DNA of 11,341 bases from contig CANDFU010000025.1 of the NCBI GenBank assembly GCA_947384095.1, positions 1 to 11,341 on the forward strand. Reading direction: 5' to 3'. Shown here piece by piece: positions 1 through 5,969 of this stretch. This DNA is from an uncultured Roseburia sp. GTDB lineage: Bacteria > Bacillota > Clostridia > Lachnospirales > Lachnospiraceae. The position numbers and the translations under genes are program-made. The notes under the pieces are model-generated. The model saw only the letters and a program-made list of their open reading frames with translations, was not told where the DNA came from and did no database searches. The number at the start of each line of letters is the position of its first letter. Within the stretch, counting starts at the first letter, position 1.

Positions 1-2
1 GG

Positions 3-1379
3 CAGTCCATTCGGGTATACCTGCTGCCTAAGATTTCGGATGTGATATTGATGGAGGGCGCAACACTTTCCTATGCATTCCGTCGAAAGGCGTTGGAAAC
101 ACTCGGGCACGCGCTGGACGCAAACGAGGCATTATTAAAGCAGGCGCTCTATAAAGATCTGCACAAATCCCCCTCCGAAAGCTACATGGCAGAAATCGCA
201 ATGGTAAAGGCAGAGCTTTCCTATTGTATGAAGCATCTGAAAAACTGGATGCGTCCGCGCAGGGTCAGAACCGGCCCCGCCAATTTTCCGGCCTCCAGCT
301 TCACGGTTGTCCAGCCTTACGGCGTCACGCTGATCATGGCCCCCTGGAATTACCCGGTTCTTCTCTGCCTGGATCCGCTTATCGACGCAGTGGCCGCCGG
401 AAACTGTGTTATTTTAAAGCCATCCGCCTATACGCCGACAGTCTCCTCTCTTCTCTCCGACATGCTCTCCGCCGTTTTTCCCGAAAAGTATATCGCCGTC
501 GTGGAAGGCGGACGAAACGAAAACACCGTGCTTCTGGAACAACAATTTGACTATATCTTTTTTACCGGAAGCATTTCTGTAGGAAAACATGTCCTAAAAA
601 AAGCCGCCTCCCATCTGACCCCTGTTACATTAGAGCTCGGCGGAAAAAGTCCGTGTATCGTGGATAAAACCGCAGATATCCGTCTGGCTGCAAGACGGAT
701 TGTCTTTGGTAAGCTTTTAAACTCGGGCCAGACCTGCGTCGCCCCCGACTATCTGCTCGTGCACCCTTCCATAAAAGAAAAACTGCTGAAGGCGATGAAA
801 CATGAGCTGGAGAAAATGCTTGGAAAAAATCCACTTGCATCAGCCGAATACCCGCGCATGGTCAATGAAAAACATTACATTCGCGTCATGAATCTCATAA
901 AAGGCGAAAATGCCGTTACAGGCGGTTACGGGAACCCCACGACACTTCAGATCGCTCCGACGATTCTTGACTCGATAAGCCTTGCTTCCCCTGTCATGCA
1001 GGAAGAGATTTTCGGCCCCGTCCTTCCCATTCTTACTTTCCACACCAGGGAAGAGCTTCTTTCCATCCTGGGGCATTTTGGTACCCCTCTGGCCTGCTAT
1101 CTGTTCACCCGCGACCGCAGCATGGAAAAATGGATCCTTCGCCGCGTCCCATTCGGCGGCGGCTGCATCAACGATACGATCATACACCTCGCGACCTCTG
1201 AGATGGCCTTCGGCGGCATGGGCAGCAGCGGCATGGGGGGATATCATGGCAGGGCAGGTTTTGAGACATTCAGCCACCGCAAAAGTATCGTCAAAAAATA
1301 TAAATGGCCCGATCTTCCGATGCGTTACCATCCATACCGCGCATGGAAAGACGTCATAATCCGGCAGGTTCTGCGGTAA
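3..1379 (+). CDS. Class 3 aldehyde dehydrogenase, 5' end probably outside window
   Basis: NAD(P)-dependent oxidation of an aldehyde to its acid, in the cytosol; the substrate cannot be read from sequence. Numbering from a GTG at 42 (445 residues): PWNYP with the transition-state Asn103, FTGS at 174-177, LELGGK with general-base Glu198, and NSGQTC with nucleophile Cys232. The Glu-Cys spacing of 34 equals that of the ALDH3 family. EEIFGPVLP lies at 321-329 and the C-terminal FGGMGSSGMGGYHG loop at 390-403. Compared with rat ALDH3A1 the GTG start lacks about 11-12 residues, neither GTG 42 nor ATG 51 has a ribosome binding site, and the frame is open to the first base, so the true start is probably at or before the window edge. 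A hairpin follows the stop. The family assignment is firm; the start is not. Confidence 0.93.
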   Translation, partial: QSIRVYLLPKISDVILMEGATLSYAFRRKALETLGHALDANEALLKQALYKDLHKSPSESYMAEIAMVKAELSYCMKHLKNWMRPRRVRTGPANFPASSFTVVQPYGVTLIMAPWNYPVLLCLDPLIDAVAAGNCVILKPSAYTPTVSSLLSDMLSAVFPEKYIAVVEGGRNENTVLLEQQFDYIFFTGSISVGKHVLKKAASHLTPVTLELGGKSPCIVDKTADIRLAARRIVFGKLLNSGQTCVAPDYLLVHPSIKEKLLKAMKHELEKMLGKNPLASAEYPRMVNEKHYIRVMNLIKGENAVTGGYGNPTTLQIAPTILDSISLASPVMQEEIFGPVLPILTFHTREELLSILGHFGTPLACYLFTRDRSMEKWILRRVPFGGGCINDTIIHLATSEMAFGGMGSSGMGGYHGRAGFETFSHRKSIVKKYKWPDLPMRYHPYRAWKDVIIRQVLR

Positions 1380-1398
1380 CTTCAGCAGTCCGTCTTCC

Positions 1399-1429
1399 TT
1401 CCCCTGCCCTCTTTATACGGGCAGGGGAA
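1399..1429 (+). terminator. Hairpin after the aldehyde dehydrogenase gene
   Basis: An 11-bp stem (TTCCCCTGCCC paired with GGGCAGGGGAA) closes a 9-nt loop 19 bases after the stop codon. The T run begins only about 12 bases later, so this is an imperfect intrinsic terminator, but its position fits the end of the transcript. Confidence 0.6.
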
Positions 1430-1457
1430 AAAGTTTGTAATTTTTTTCAATTTACTG

Positions 1458-1486
1458 TAGACAAATAAAACAAGATATGATATTAT
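1458..1486 (+). promoter_or_regulatory. Promoter of tRNA-Pro
   Basis: The -35 TAGACA (1458-1463) and -10 TATTAT (1481-1486) are separated by exactly 17 bases, each matching the consensus at 5 of 6 positions. Transcription would start about 35 bases before the mature tRNA 5' end. Confidence 0.7.
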
Positions 1487-1526
1487 AAATGAGCGTTGTT
1501 CGTGATTACTTTTTATTCAATATTTT

Positions 1527-1600
1527 CGATGCGTGGCTCAGCTTGGTAGAGCGCTGCGTTCGGGACGCAGAGGTCGCAGGTTCAAATCCTGTCGCATCGA
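1527..1600 (+). tRNA. tRNA-Pro (anticodon CGG)
   Basis: The sequence folds into a standard 74-nt cloverleaf. The acceptor stem is CGATGCG with CGCATCG and discriminator A; the D arm is GCTC/GAGC. The anticodon stem CTGCG/CGCAG encloses the loop TTCGGGA, so the anticodon is CGG and it reads CCG proline codons. The T arm is GCAGG/CCTGT with loop TTCAAAT. No CCA is encoded. The 3' 42 bases, from the anticodon loop to the discriminator, are repeated exactly at the far end of the element, so this gene is the integration target and the insertion rebuilt it intact. Confidence 0.96.
1559..1600 (+). repeat. attL: 42-bp direct repeat inside tRNA-Pro
   Basis: This segment runs from the anticodon loop to the discriminator base and is identical to 7798-7839. 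Identity stops sharply on both sides (G versus A before it, T versus C after it), defining the attachment-site core. In this orientation it is the element-borne tRNA 3' half that restores the gene. Confidence 0.93.
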
Positions 1601-1617
1601 TTTTTTAGTGGAAAGTT

Positions 1618-1657
1618 GTCAGCCCTTGTTTTTTAAGGGACTGACGGCTTCTTTTCT
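1618..1657 (+). terminator. Element-supplied terminator after tRNA-Pro
   Basis: GTCAG-CCCTT pairs with AAGGG-a-CTGAC around a GTTTTTT loop, followed by a T-rich tract. A run of six T also follows the tRNA directly. Because these bases lie inside the element, they replace the tRNA's former terminator, which is now found beyond attR. Confidence 0.65.
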
Positions 1658-1721
1658 TTTTACAGAGTCTGAATAAATCCTGCAAAAATCTCCCGTTCCC
1701 AAAAAAGAAATCTCCATTTTT

Positions 1722-2954
1722 TCAGAATAAGTCCGCGGATGCAAGTGAAATCTCGCTCAGATCATTTTCACTTGAATTGAGCCTCCGACGGTTAAAATGC
1801 GAGTAAATGTTCAGAGTAGTCTGCGCATCACTATGCCCCAGCCAGTATTGCAGCTTTTTGATGTCCCAGCCCCTGTTAATCAGCATGGATGCACAGCTGT
1901 GCCTCAGCTTGTGTAAGGAAATTTCGGGACGCCCGAATCTTATCATGGCCTTTGTAAAAAGCTTGGATATATAATCGGGATTGTAGAGAGTGCCATCTTC
2001 CCATGTGAAAACATATCCGTCCTTGTTTTTATAGGCGGTCCCGTAAAATTTTTTATTTTCCTGCTGTTCACACCATATTTTTTCCAGGCACTTTTCTGCG
2101 GTTGGAAAAAGATTCAGTTCGCGTCTGCCGGACTGCGTCTTGGTCGAATCCTCTGCACTTTCCGTTTTCACACGCACTAATGTATGGTTTATGCGGATGG
2201 TCTTTTTTGCGGCATCTATGGCTTCCCATTTCAGCCCGAGTATCTCCGAACGCCGCAGGCCATAATAAGCTCCCATAAAGGCAATTCCGAGCAGACGGGG
2301 ATATTCCGTGGCAAGAAACGCAAGCATCCCGGCAATTTCATCTTCAGTTAAAAACAGTAAGTCTTCGTCATAATCTTTATTCTGCTTTCCGTGTACACTG
2401 ATGCCGGATACCGGATTAAAACGGATCAGTCCGTCAATCACTGCCTGGTTAAAAACCGCAAACAATATGCTTTTATAACTTCTTACGGAACGGACGGACA
2501 ATGGCTCACGTTCCTTCGTTTTCTGATTTGTTTTTCCATATCTCAGACAGTACTTGAAAAATGTATCTATCATTTTAGGGGTAACATCCGTCACCTTTGT
2601 CCGTTTATCATCAAAATATCGTCCAATGCAGTTTACCCGGAAAGCGTACCCCTCATAGGTAGATAATTTCAGATCGCGCTTTTTATCCCTCAGCCAGATC
2701 TCCATATACTCATTCAGTGTAATATCCGGATTAACAAAAACACTGCCTCCATCCGGAAGTTCTTCCAGATAGGAATACTGATCTATGTATCTGGTTATCA
2801 TGGATTCCGCCTTTTTCTTGTTGTTTTTCGCTTCCAGTTTTGTCGCTAATGTTTTCGTTTTCCATTGCCCTGTGCGTGCATCCTTATAGCTCAGCCTTAT
2901 ATAGTAATAAGATTTACCGGATTTCAATTTCTTAATCTGTAGTGAACCCGTCAT
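1722..2954 (-). CDS. int: Tyrosine recombinase (integrase) of the element
   Basis: Catalyses site-specific insertion and excision at the tRNA-Pro att core. The length of 410 residues is normal for the Tn916/phage-type family. An N-terminal arm-binding region (about 1-65) is followed by a SAM-like core-binding domain (about 78-180) and a catalytic domain (about 195-390). Catalytic residues are visible: Arg234 in YGLRRSE, probable Lys272, His348 and Arg351 in HKLRH, His374 in LGHSDAQTT and nucleophile Tyr384 in NIYSH. The start ATG has AAAGGAGA seven bases upstream. It is the last gene of the leftward module, 69 bp after the excisionase stop, with its own likely promoter in that gap. All active-site residues are present, so it is probably functional. 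Confidence 0.96.
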   Translation of the reverse strand: MTGSLQIKKLKSGKSYYYIRLSYKDARTGQWKTKTLATKLEAKNNKKKAESMITRYIDQYSYLEELPDGGSVFVNPDITLNEYMEIWLRDKKRDLKLSTYEGYAFRVNCIGRYFDDKRTKVTDVTPKMIDTFFKYCLRYGKTNQKTKEREPLSVRSVRSYKSILFAVFNQAVIDGLIRFNPVSGISVHGKQNKDYDEDLLFLTEDEIAGMLAFLATEYPRLLGIAFMGAYYGLRRSEILGLKWEAIDAAKKTIRINHTLVRVKTESAEDSTKTQSGRRELNLFPTAEKCLEKIWCEQQENKKFYGTAYKNKDGYVFTWEDGTLYNPDYISKLFTKAMIRFGRPEISLHKLRHSCASMLINRGWDIKKLQYWLGHSDAQTTLNIYSHFNRRRLNSSENDLSEISLASADLF

Positions 2955-2999
2955 TTCATTTCTCCTTTCCCAGACGGGCAGATATCAGTTCTGTTTTTA

Positions 3000-3027
3000 A
3001 TTATACCATGTCCGGCCAGTATATCAG
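3000..3027 (-). promoter_or_regulatory. Likely integrase promoter with extended -10
   Basis: On the minus strand a perfect extended -10, TGG-TATAAT (the hexamer occupies 3005-3000), lies about 45 bases before the integrase ATG. The best -35 is CTGATA with a 16-base spacer, overlapping the excisionase stop. It would allow int expression independent of the repressed upstream promoter. Confidence 0.55.
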
Positions 3028-3200
3028 TCTGCCTGTTTCAGAAATTCAATTACACACTCTTTACGTATACGGTAACTTCGTCCGATCCGTTTGTAAGGTA
3101 TCTCTCCGCATTTAAGCAGCTGATAAGCTTTTGTCCGTCCCACCCGTAGAACCTCACAGACATCTTTTATGTCAAGTACTTCATCATATTTTTCTAACGT
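3024..3200 (-). CDS. xis: Excisionase-type small HTH protein with apparent ACG start
   Basis: A 58-codon frame reads TLEKYDEVLDIKDVCEVLR then VGRTKAYQLLKCGEIPYKR and ends IEFLKQAD. It matches the helix-turn-helix (HTH_17, MerR-like) excisionase pattern: LxIKDVCEVLRVGRTKAYQLL as the HTH and the IGRSYRIRK wing. Such proteins bind att DNA and turn the integrase towards excision. The neighbourhood fits: it sits between rep and int, and its GGAGGT lies directly after the rep stop. No ATG, GTG or TTG exists in frame between the upstream TGA and the HTH; the codon six bases after GGAGGT is ACG. The next GTG would remove about a third of the protein. Either ACG is used, giving low expression, or the start codon has been lost. 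Confidence 0.75.
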   Translation of the reverse strand, partial: TLEKYDEVLDIKDVCEVLRVGRTKAYQLLKCGEIPYKRIGRSYRIRKECVIEFLKQAD

Positions 3201-3215
3201 GGCTTTACCTCCTTT

Positions 3216-4244
3216 TCAGCCTTCTATATTCCGTAGTCCCTGTCTGTTAAACAGGTAATCTTCTACCACCCTCTTCTGCTGTTCCTTTAAAGCCGTTTTT
3301 TCAATCACATGCTTTAAAAAATCCTCTCCAAGGTTATCATCCGCCATCTGTATCATTTTCAGTGTCGGAGCAACATAATGTTCAATCCACTGCTTTTTCT
3401 GTTCCAGTGTCCTGGGGGCAGGATGCATAGAAAGCCTTAGCTGCCCGATACCTTCTATGAACTGGTCCCAGGGTTTCCACGTGCTCCAGCGTGCCCGGTT
3501 CTCATCTGTTCCATTTTTTACGGTGAGCCGGATATAATAGTTGACGATTTCCAGTCCGATGAAGCAGACAGTCTGTCGCTTTACCAGTTCTGCAACGCAG
3601 TTCGTAGCCATTTCCTGCCGCAGACGCACTTCATAACGATTCCATATCCCATAATTTTCCAGTGGAAGAGCTGTTTTTCCGCTCCGTTCGTAATTTTTTT
3701 CATAAAACACCATCGAACACAGGGATTCCCTCGAACCGACATTTACAGTACACCCTGTCTTCTTCCCTGCCATTGTTCCCCCATCTATAAATGTCCAGTT
3801 TCTGAACCTGGACACGCATTCACGGTTTCTGATTTTCTGCCCGACCTCACTGATATCCAGATATGGTTTTCTGTCATCAACCGCAATATCCAGACGGGTA
3901 AACTTACCGCCATAATGCAGGCATTCCCGGAAGAAATCAAACCATGTCCGTTTCTGTGCGGTCAGATGGATTTCAAATGAACGACAGGCAGACCCCGTCA
4001 TATAAATGTGAAACCCCATATCGGGGTAATCGTCCGGCGGAGCAAGGACTTCAATTCCGTCAAACGCCCATCTTCCTGCATAATGAAAACGCCCCCTTCC
4101 TTCATACTTCATAAGGCCGTCATCAAACTGAAGAATGTCTTTCATGATTTCTTTATAATTCAATCCCTTAAATGTCACCTGCACCCAGTCAATGACAGCT
4201 TCCAGTTCTTTTTTACAGTTTTCGATATGTAGTTCCCTCCCCAA
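3216..4244 (-). CDS. Rep_trans-family rolling-circle replication initiator
   Basis: Predicted to nick an origin on the excised circle and start rolling-circle replication; in some integrative elements such proteins also help mobilisation. Features of the Rep_trans (PF02486) family: VIDWVQVTF at 18-25, FTRLDIAVDD at 115-124 with Arg117/Asp119/Asp123, the segment TVNVGSRESLCSMVFYEKNYE around 166-186, and NRYEVRLRQEMA at 202-213 with the conserved Arg and Glu. The length of 342 residues and the absence of an N-terminal HTH fit a replication initiator better than the longer Tn916 Orf20/MobT relaxases. The listed start is TTG without a good Shine-Dalgarno; GGGGAGGG lies just inside it, so the real start is uncertain within the first about 10 residues. 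The stop abuts the excisionase ribosome binding site, suggesting translational coupling. Confidence 0.88.
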   Translation of the reverse strand: MGRELHIENCKKELEAVIDWVQVTFKGLNYKEIMKDILQFDDGLMKYEGRGRFHYAGRWAFDGIEVLAPPDDYPDMGFHIYMTGSACRSFEIHLTAQKRTWFDFFRECLHYGGKFTRLDIAVDDRKPYLDISEVGQKIRNRECVSRFRNWTFIDGGTMAGKKTGCTVNVGSRESLCSMVFYEKNYERSGKTALPLENYGIWNRYEVRLRQEMATNCVAELVKRQTVCFIGLEIVNYYIRLTVKNGTDENRARWSTWKPWDQFIEGIGQLRLSMHPAPRTLEQKKQWIEHYVAPTLKMIQMADDNLGEDFLKHVIEKTALKEQQKRVVEDYLFNRQGLRNIEG

Positions 4245-4250
4245 TTTCCA

Positions 4251-4285
4251 GATGATAAAATACTGAATCAGTCCATATTATCATC
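4251..4285. repeat. Nested palindrome just upstream of rep
   Basis: The outer arms GATGATAA (4251-4258) and TTATCATC (4278-4285) are perfectly complementary, and inside them ACTGA-A-TCAGT (4262-4272) forms a second perfect inverted repeat. It lies seven bases from the rep start codon, so it could be an operator, an mRNA structure limiting rep translation, or an initiator-binding site. Confidence 0.6.
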
Positions 4286-4316
4286 ATGTCTGTGATTTCG
4301 CTATTTTGTATAACCT

Positions 4317-4340
4317 ACCTCCCTATTAGTAAAGGGAGGT
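4317..4340 (-). other. Candidate double-strand origin (nick hairpin) for Rep
   Basis: On the minus strand, the same strand as rep, ACCTCCCT and AGGGAGGT form a perfect 8-bp stem with an 8-nt loop TTACTAAT. From memory, the pT181 nick hairpin exposes CTACTCT/AATAGCC in its loop; here the equivalent is TTTACT/AATAGGG, which would place the nick between 4328 and 4327. The similarity, the strand and the position upstream of a Rep_trans gene support the call. No experimental basis is visible. Confidence 0.5.
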
Positions 4341-4391
4341 TCCGACACTACCGTTTTCTCTGTTTTGTCATCCCTTCATTTCTTATATCTG

Positions 4392-4480
4392 CGTGGCTTT
4401 CGCCACGTTCCCGGGACGCTTTCCCGCTTCCTTTGCTCCTTCCACGTTGTACGGAGCAGTCGCAGGAAAGCACCCGGGAA
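4392..4480. repeat. Two stem-loops, one long and three-tiered (possible single-strand origin or leader structure)
   Basis: CGTGGC-TTTC-GCCACG (4392-4407) is a 6-bp hairpin. Directly after it, three co-linear pairings build one long stem: TTCCCGGG (4408-4415) with CCCGGGAA (4473-4480), GCTTTCC (4418-4424) with GGAAAGC (4465-4471), and TGCTCC (4434-4439) with GGAGCA (4453-4458). The region is noncoding, between rep and the 110-aa gene. Such structures are typical of single-strand origins or transfer origins in rolling-circle elements, but a folded rep mRNA leader is also possible. Confidence 0.55.
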
Positions 4481-4486
4481 CCGCCT

Positions 4487-4819
4487 TTACACATTGTTTC
4501 TGCCGGATACGGAATGAACACCCTTACAGATCACGCGTTCCACCAAAAGTGCAAATTTCCCTCTCTGTACATACGGGTCATAAACCGCCCGTTCCAGCTC
4601 CACTACGGTATACGGTTCAATTTCCGGAAGCTCCGTCGCTTCCAGGCGGATATCCACACTGTTCCCTAATTTGATACTGCCAAGATGAAGTTTTACGGCT
4701 TCCACAACATCCGTTCTCTTCTGATTTTCCCTGTCGTATTTATAGCAATAGTCCGCTCCCATATACCGCAATTCTCCAAAAACATCTTTTACCTGTTCTT
4801 TTGTCAGATGAATAATCAT
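4487..4819 (-). CDS. Conserved-looking 110-aa protein, first gene of the leftward module
   Basis: I do not recognise a family with certainty. The protein starts MIIHLTKEQVKDVFGELRYM and continues with a cysteine/tyrosine-rich stretch (GADYCYKYDRENQ). Its C-terminal half, including VDIRLEATELPEIEPYTVVE and the LERAVYDPYVQRGKFALLVE segment, reads like a small beta-rich domain, loosely recalling the DUF961-type proteins upstream of replication genes in Tn916-like elements; that comparison is an inference from position and general shape. AAGGA six bases before the ATG supports the start. It is the first gene after the repressor-controlled promoter and is separated from rep by about 240 bp of strongly structured noncoding DNA. 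A role as replication or transfer accessory protein is plausible but unproven. Confidence 0.75.
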   Translation of the reverse strand: MIIHLTKEQVKDVFGELRYMGADYCYKYDRENQKRTDVVEAVKLHLGSIKLGNSVDIRLEATELPEIEPYTVVELERAVYDPYVQRGKFALLVERVICKGVHSVSGRNNV

Positions 4820-4901
4820 AAAGTATCCTTTCTCCCCGTCTAACCGATAGGACAGTTATCTGTATTTTGTGTTTTCCATTCCCGGATATCCGGCGCAAGA
4901 A

Positions 4902-4919
4902 GTTCAGTTTTTTCTGAAC
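4902..4919. promoter_or_regulatory. Operator-like palindrome 1 (GTTCAG-T6-CTGAAC)
   Basis: A perfect 6-bp inverted repeat with a T6 centre. The left half and centre recur 60 bp away at 4962. It lies just downstream of the -10 of the leftward promoter, where bound repressor would block initiation. The likely ligand is the adjacent XRE regulator. Confidence 0.6.
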
Positions 4920-4926
4920 CTCTTGT

Positions 4927-4955
4927 ATCTTAACACCTTTCCCTCATGGTTGCAA
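4927..4955 (-). promoter_or_regulatory. Promoter of the leftward 110-aa/rep/xis/int module
   Basis: On the minus strand -35 TTGCAA (4955-4950) and -10 TAAGAT (4932-4927) are 17 bases apart, and TGT before the -10 makes it an extended -10. Two operator-like sites bracket it on either side. Confidence 0.6.
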
Positions 4956-4961
4956 CAGAAA

Positions 4962-4979
4962 GTTCAGTTTTTTATGAAT
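4962..4979. promoter_or_regulatory. Operator-like site 2 (GTTCAG-T6-ATGAAT)
   Basis: Shares AGTTCAGTTTTTT plus the TGAA core with operator 1, exactly 60 bp downstream of it, but the right half-site is degenerate. It lies upstream of the leftward -35 and within about 90 bp of the rightward regulator gene, so it could serve both promoters. Confidence 0.5.
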
Positions 4980-5067
4980 TTTTTATTTCTTTTTTCTTCA
5001 GCACATGATATAGTAATCTCAGAAAGCACAGACTGACCTGATAAGGAAACATTAAGGAGACATAAAA

Positions 5068-5760
5068 ATGAACACAATTGCAGAACGGATTAAATTTGCC
5101 ATGGATGTACGGAGAATGAGACAGGTAGACATCATACAGAAAACAGGGATCAGTAAAGGAGCTTTCAGTTCCTATCTCTCCGGATTCTATAACCCGAAGC
5201 AGGACAAACTGGAACTGATCGCCGATGCCCTGGAGATAAATGTAGACTGGCTTTTAGGAAAAAACGCGCCCATGCAGATTCTCTCTAAGGGCGTAATCCC
5301 CGAAGAGATTTCCTTGCTCCCCTTTGTTTTTTACAGGGAATCGGAATATCTTATAGACAACGTAAATGATACCTATACTGGCTACATGCCACAATACTGC
5401 GCATTAATCCCAAGATTTCATGTAATTGCCAACAGAATAACTAACGAAGTTAACATCCTTCCGCTTTTCTACCGTGAGGATTCAGCAGAGTATTATAAAT
5501 ATCCGATTGAACTTATCACACCAGAGAAACACCAGATTTATACAAAAGATTTTGATAGCATGGAAATATGTCTGAAAACATCCAGTCTCATCTATTATGG
5601 GGTTGACAGGGAAAACTGTAGGCCGGAAGTCACTATGCTTGCTTATTCACAGGAAAAAAAATGTTTTGAAATCGATCTGGAAAAAACGACTGGCCCGATA
5701 AGCGCTTTTCAGAAAGAAATCGAAAAAGAAGCGCTTTTCCTTAAAAAGAAAAGCCAGTAA
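5068..5760 (+). CDS. XRE-family (CI-like) transcriptional regulator of the element
   Basis: Probable master repressor controlling the divergent replication/excision module. Residues 1-64 form a Cro/CI-type helix-turn-helix domain (HTH about 19-40, with ISKGAFSSYLSG as recognition helix; the domain closes with LEINVDWLLG, typical of phage-type repressors). The remaining about 165 residues match no family I recognise; the GxSM-type Ser and the Lys of S24/LexA-like autoproteases are not visible, so RecA-driven self-cleavage is not expected. The ATG has AAGGAGA eight bases upstream. The gene is transcribed away from the leftward module across about 250 bp holding two operator-like palindromes. 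A hairpin follows its stop. The C-terminal domain may bind a ligand or an antirepressor. Confidence 0.87.
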   Translation: MNTIAERIKFAMDVRRMRQVDIIQKTGISKGAFSSYLSGFYNPKQDKLELIADALEINVDWLLGKNAPMQILSKGVIPEEISLLPFVFYRESEYLIDNVNDTYTGYMPQYCALIPRFHVIANRITNEVNILPLFYREDSAEYYKYPIELITPEKHQIYTKDFDSMEICLKTSSLIYYGVDRENCRPEVTMLAYSQEKKCFEIDLEKTTGPISAFQKEIEKEALFLKKKSQ

Positions 5761-5765
5761 CGTAC

Positions 5766-5804
5766 AAGAGGACCTGTAAGGTCTGTGACCTTTCAAGTCC
5801 TCTT
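5766..5804 (+). terminator. Hairpin after the XRE regulator gene
   Basis: AAGAGGAC and GTCCTCTT form an 8-bp outer stem and AAGGTC-TGT-GACCTT a 6-bp inner hairpin, starting five bases after the stop. There is no T run, so it may stabilise the mRNA 3' end rather than terminate on its own. Confidence 0.45.
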
Positions 5805-5836
5805 CACATCATGGTAATACCGGCCCCGTCCGTTCC

Positions 5837-5882
5837 GTCAAGGACTGCCCTGCGGCGTCCCGGCTCCGCCTTGTTCCTTGAC
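5837..5882. repeat. GC-rich inverted repeat, candidate secondary origin or transfer origin
   Basis: GTCAAGGA (5837-5844) and TCCTTGAC (5875-5882) are perfect complements around a 30-nt GC-rich loop that can itself pair (GCGG at 5852-5855 with CCGC at 5866-5869). It lies in about 165 bp of noncoding DNA between convergent genes, and its base composition differs clearly from the AT-rich surroundings. The function is an inference. Confidence 0.45.
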
Positions 5883-5969
5883 CTCACTGATTGACCGCCT
5901 TCACATTAACTTATCTTTTTCCCGTCTCTTTATAATGTATTCCCATAACCGGACAGCCTGCCCGTAATC

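Noticed and set aside
840..1331. 163-codon minus-strand frame opposite the aldehyde dehydrogenase gene
   Set aside because: It lies entirely within a gene with all catalytic motifs, and has Ala/His-rich composition and no family features; it is an antisense shadow.
4286..4669. 127-codon plus-strand frame across the rep leader
   Set aside because: It runs through the stem-loops and into the antisense of the 110-aa gene, has no ribosome binding site and a composition unlike a protein.
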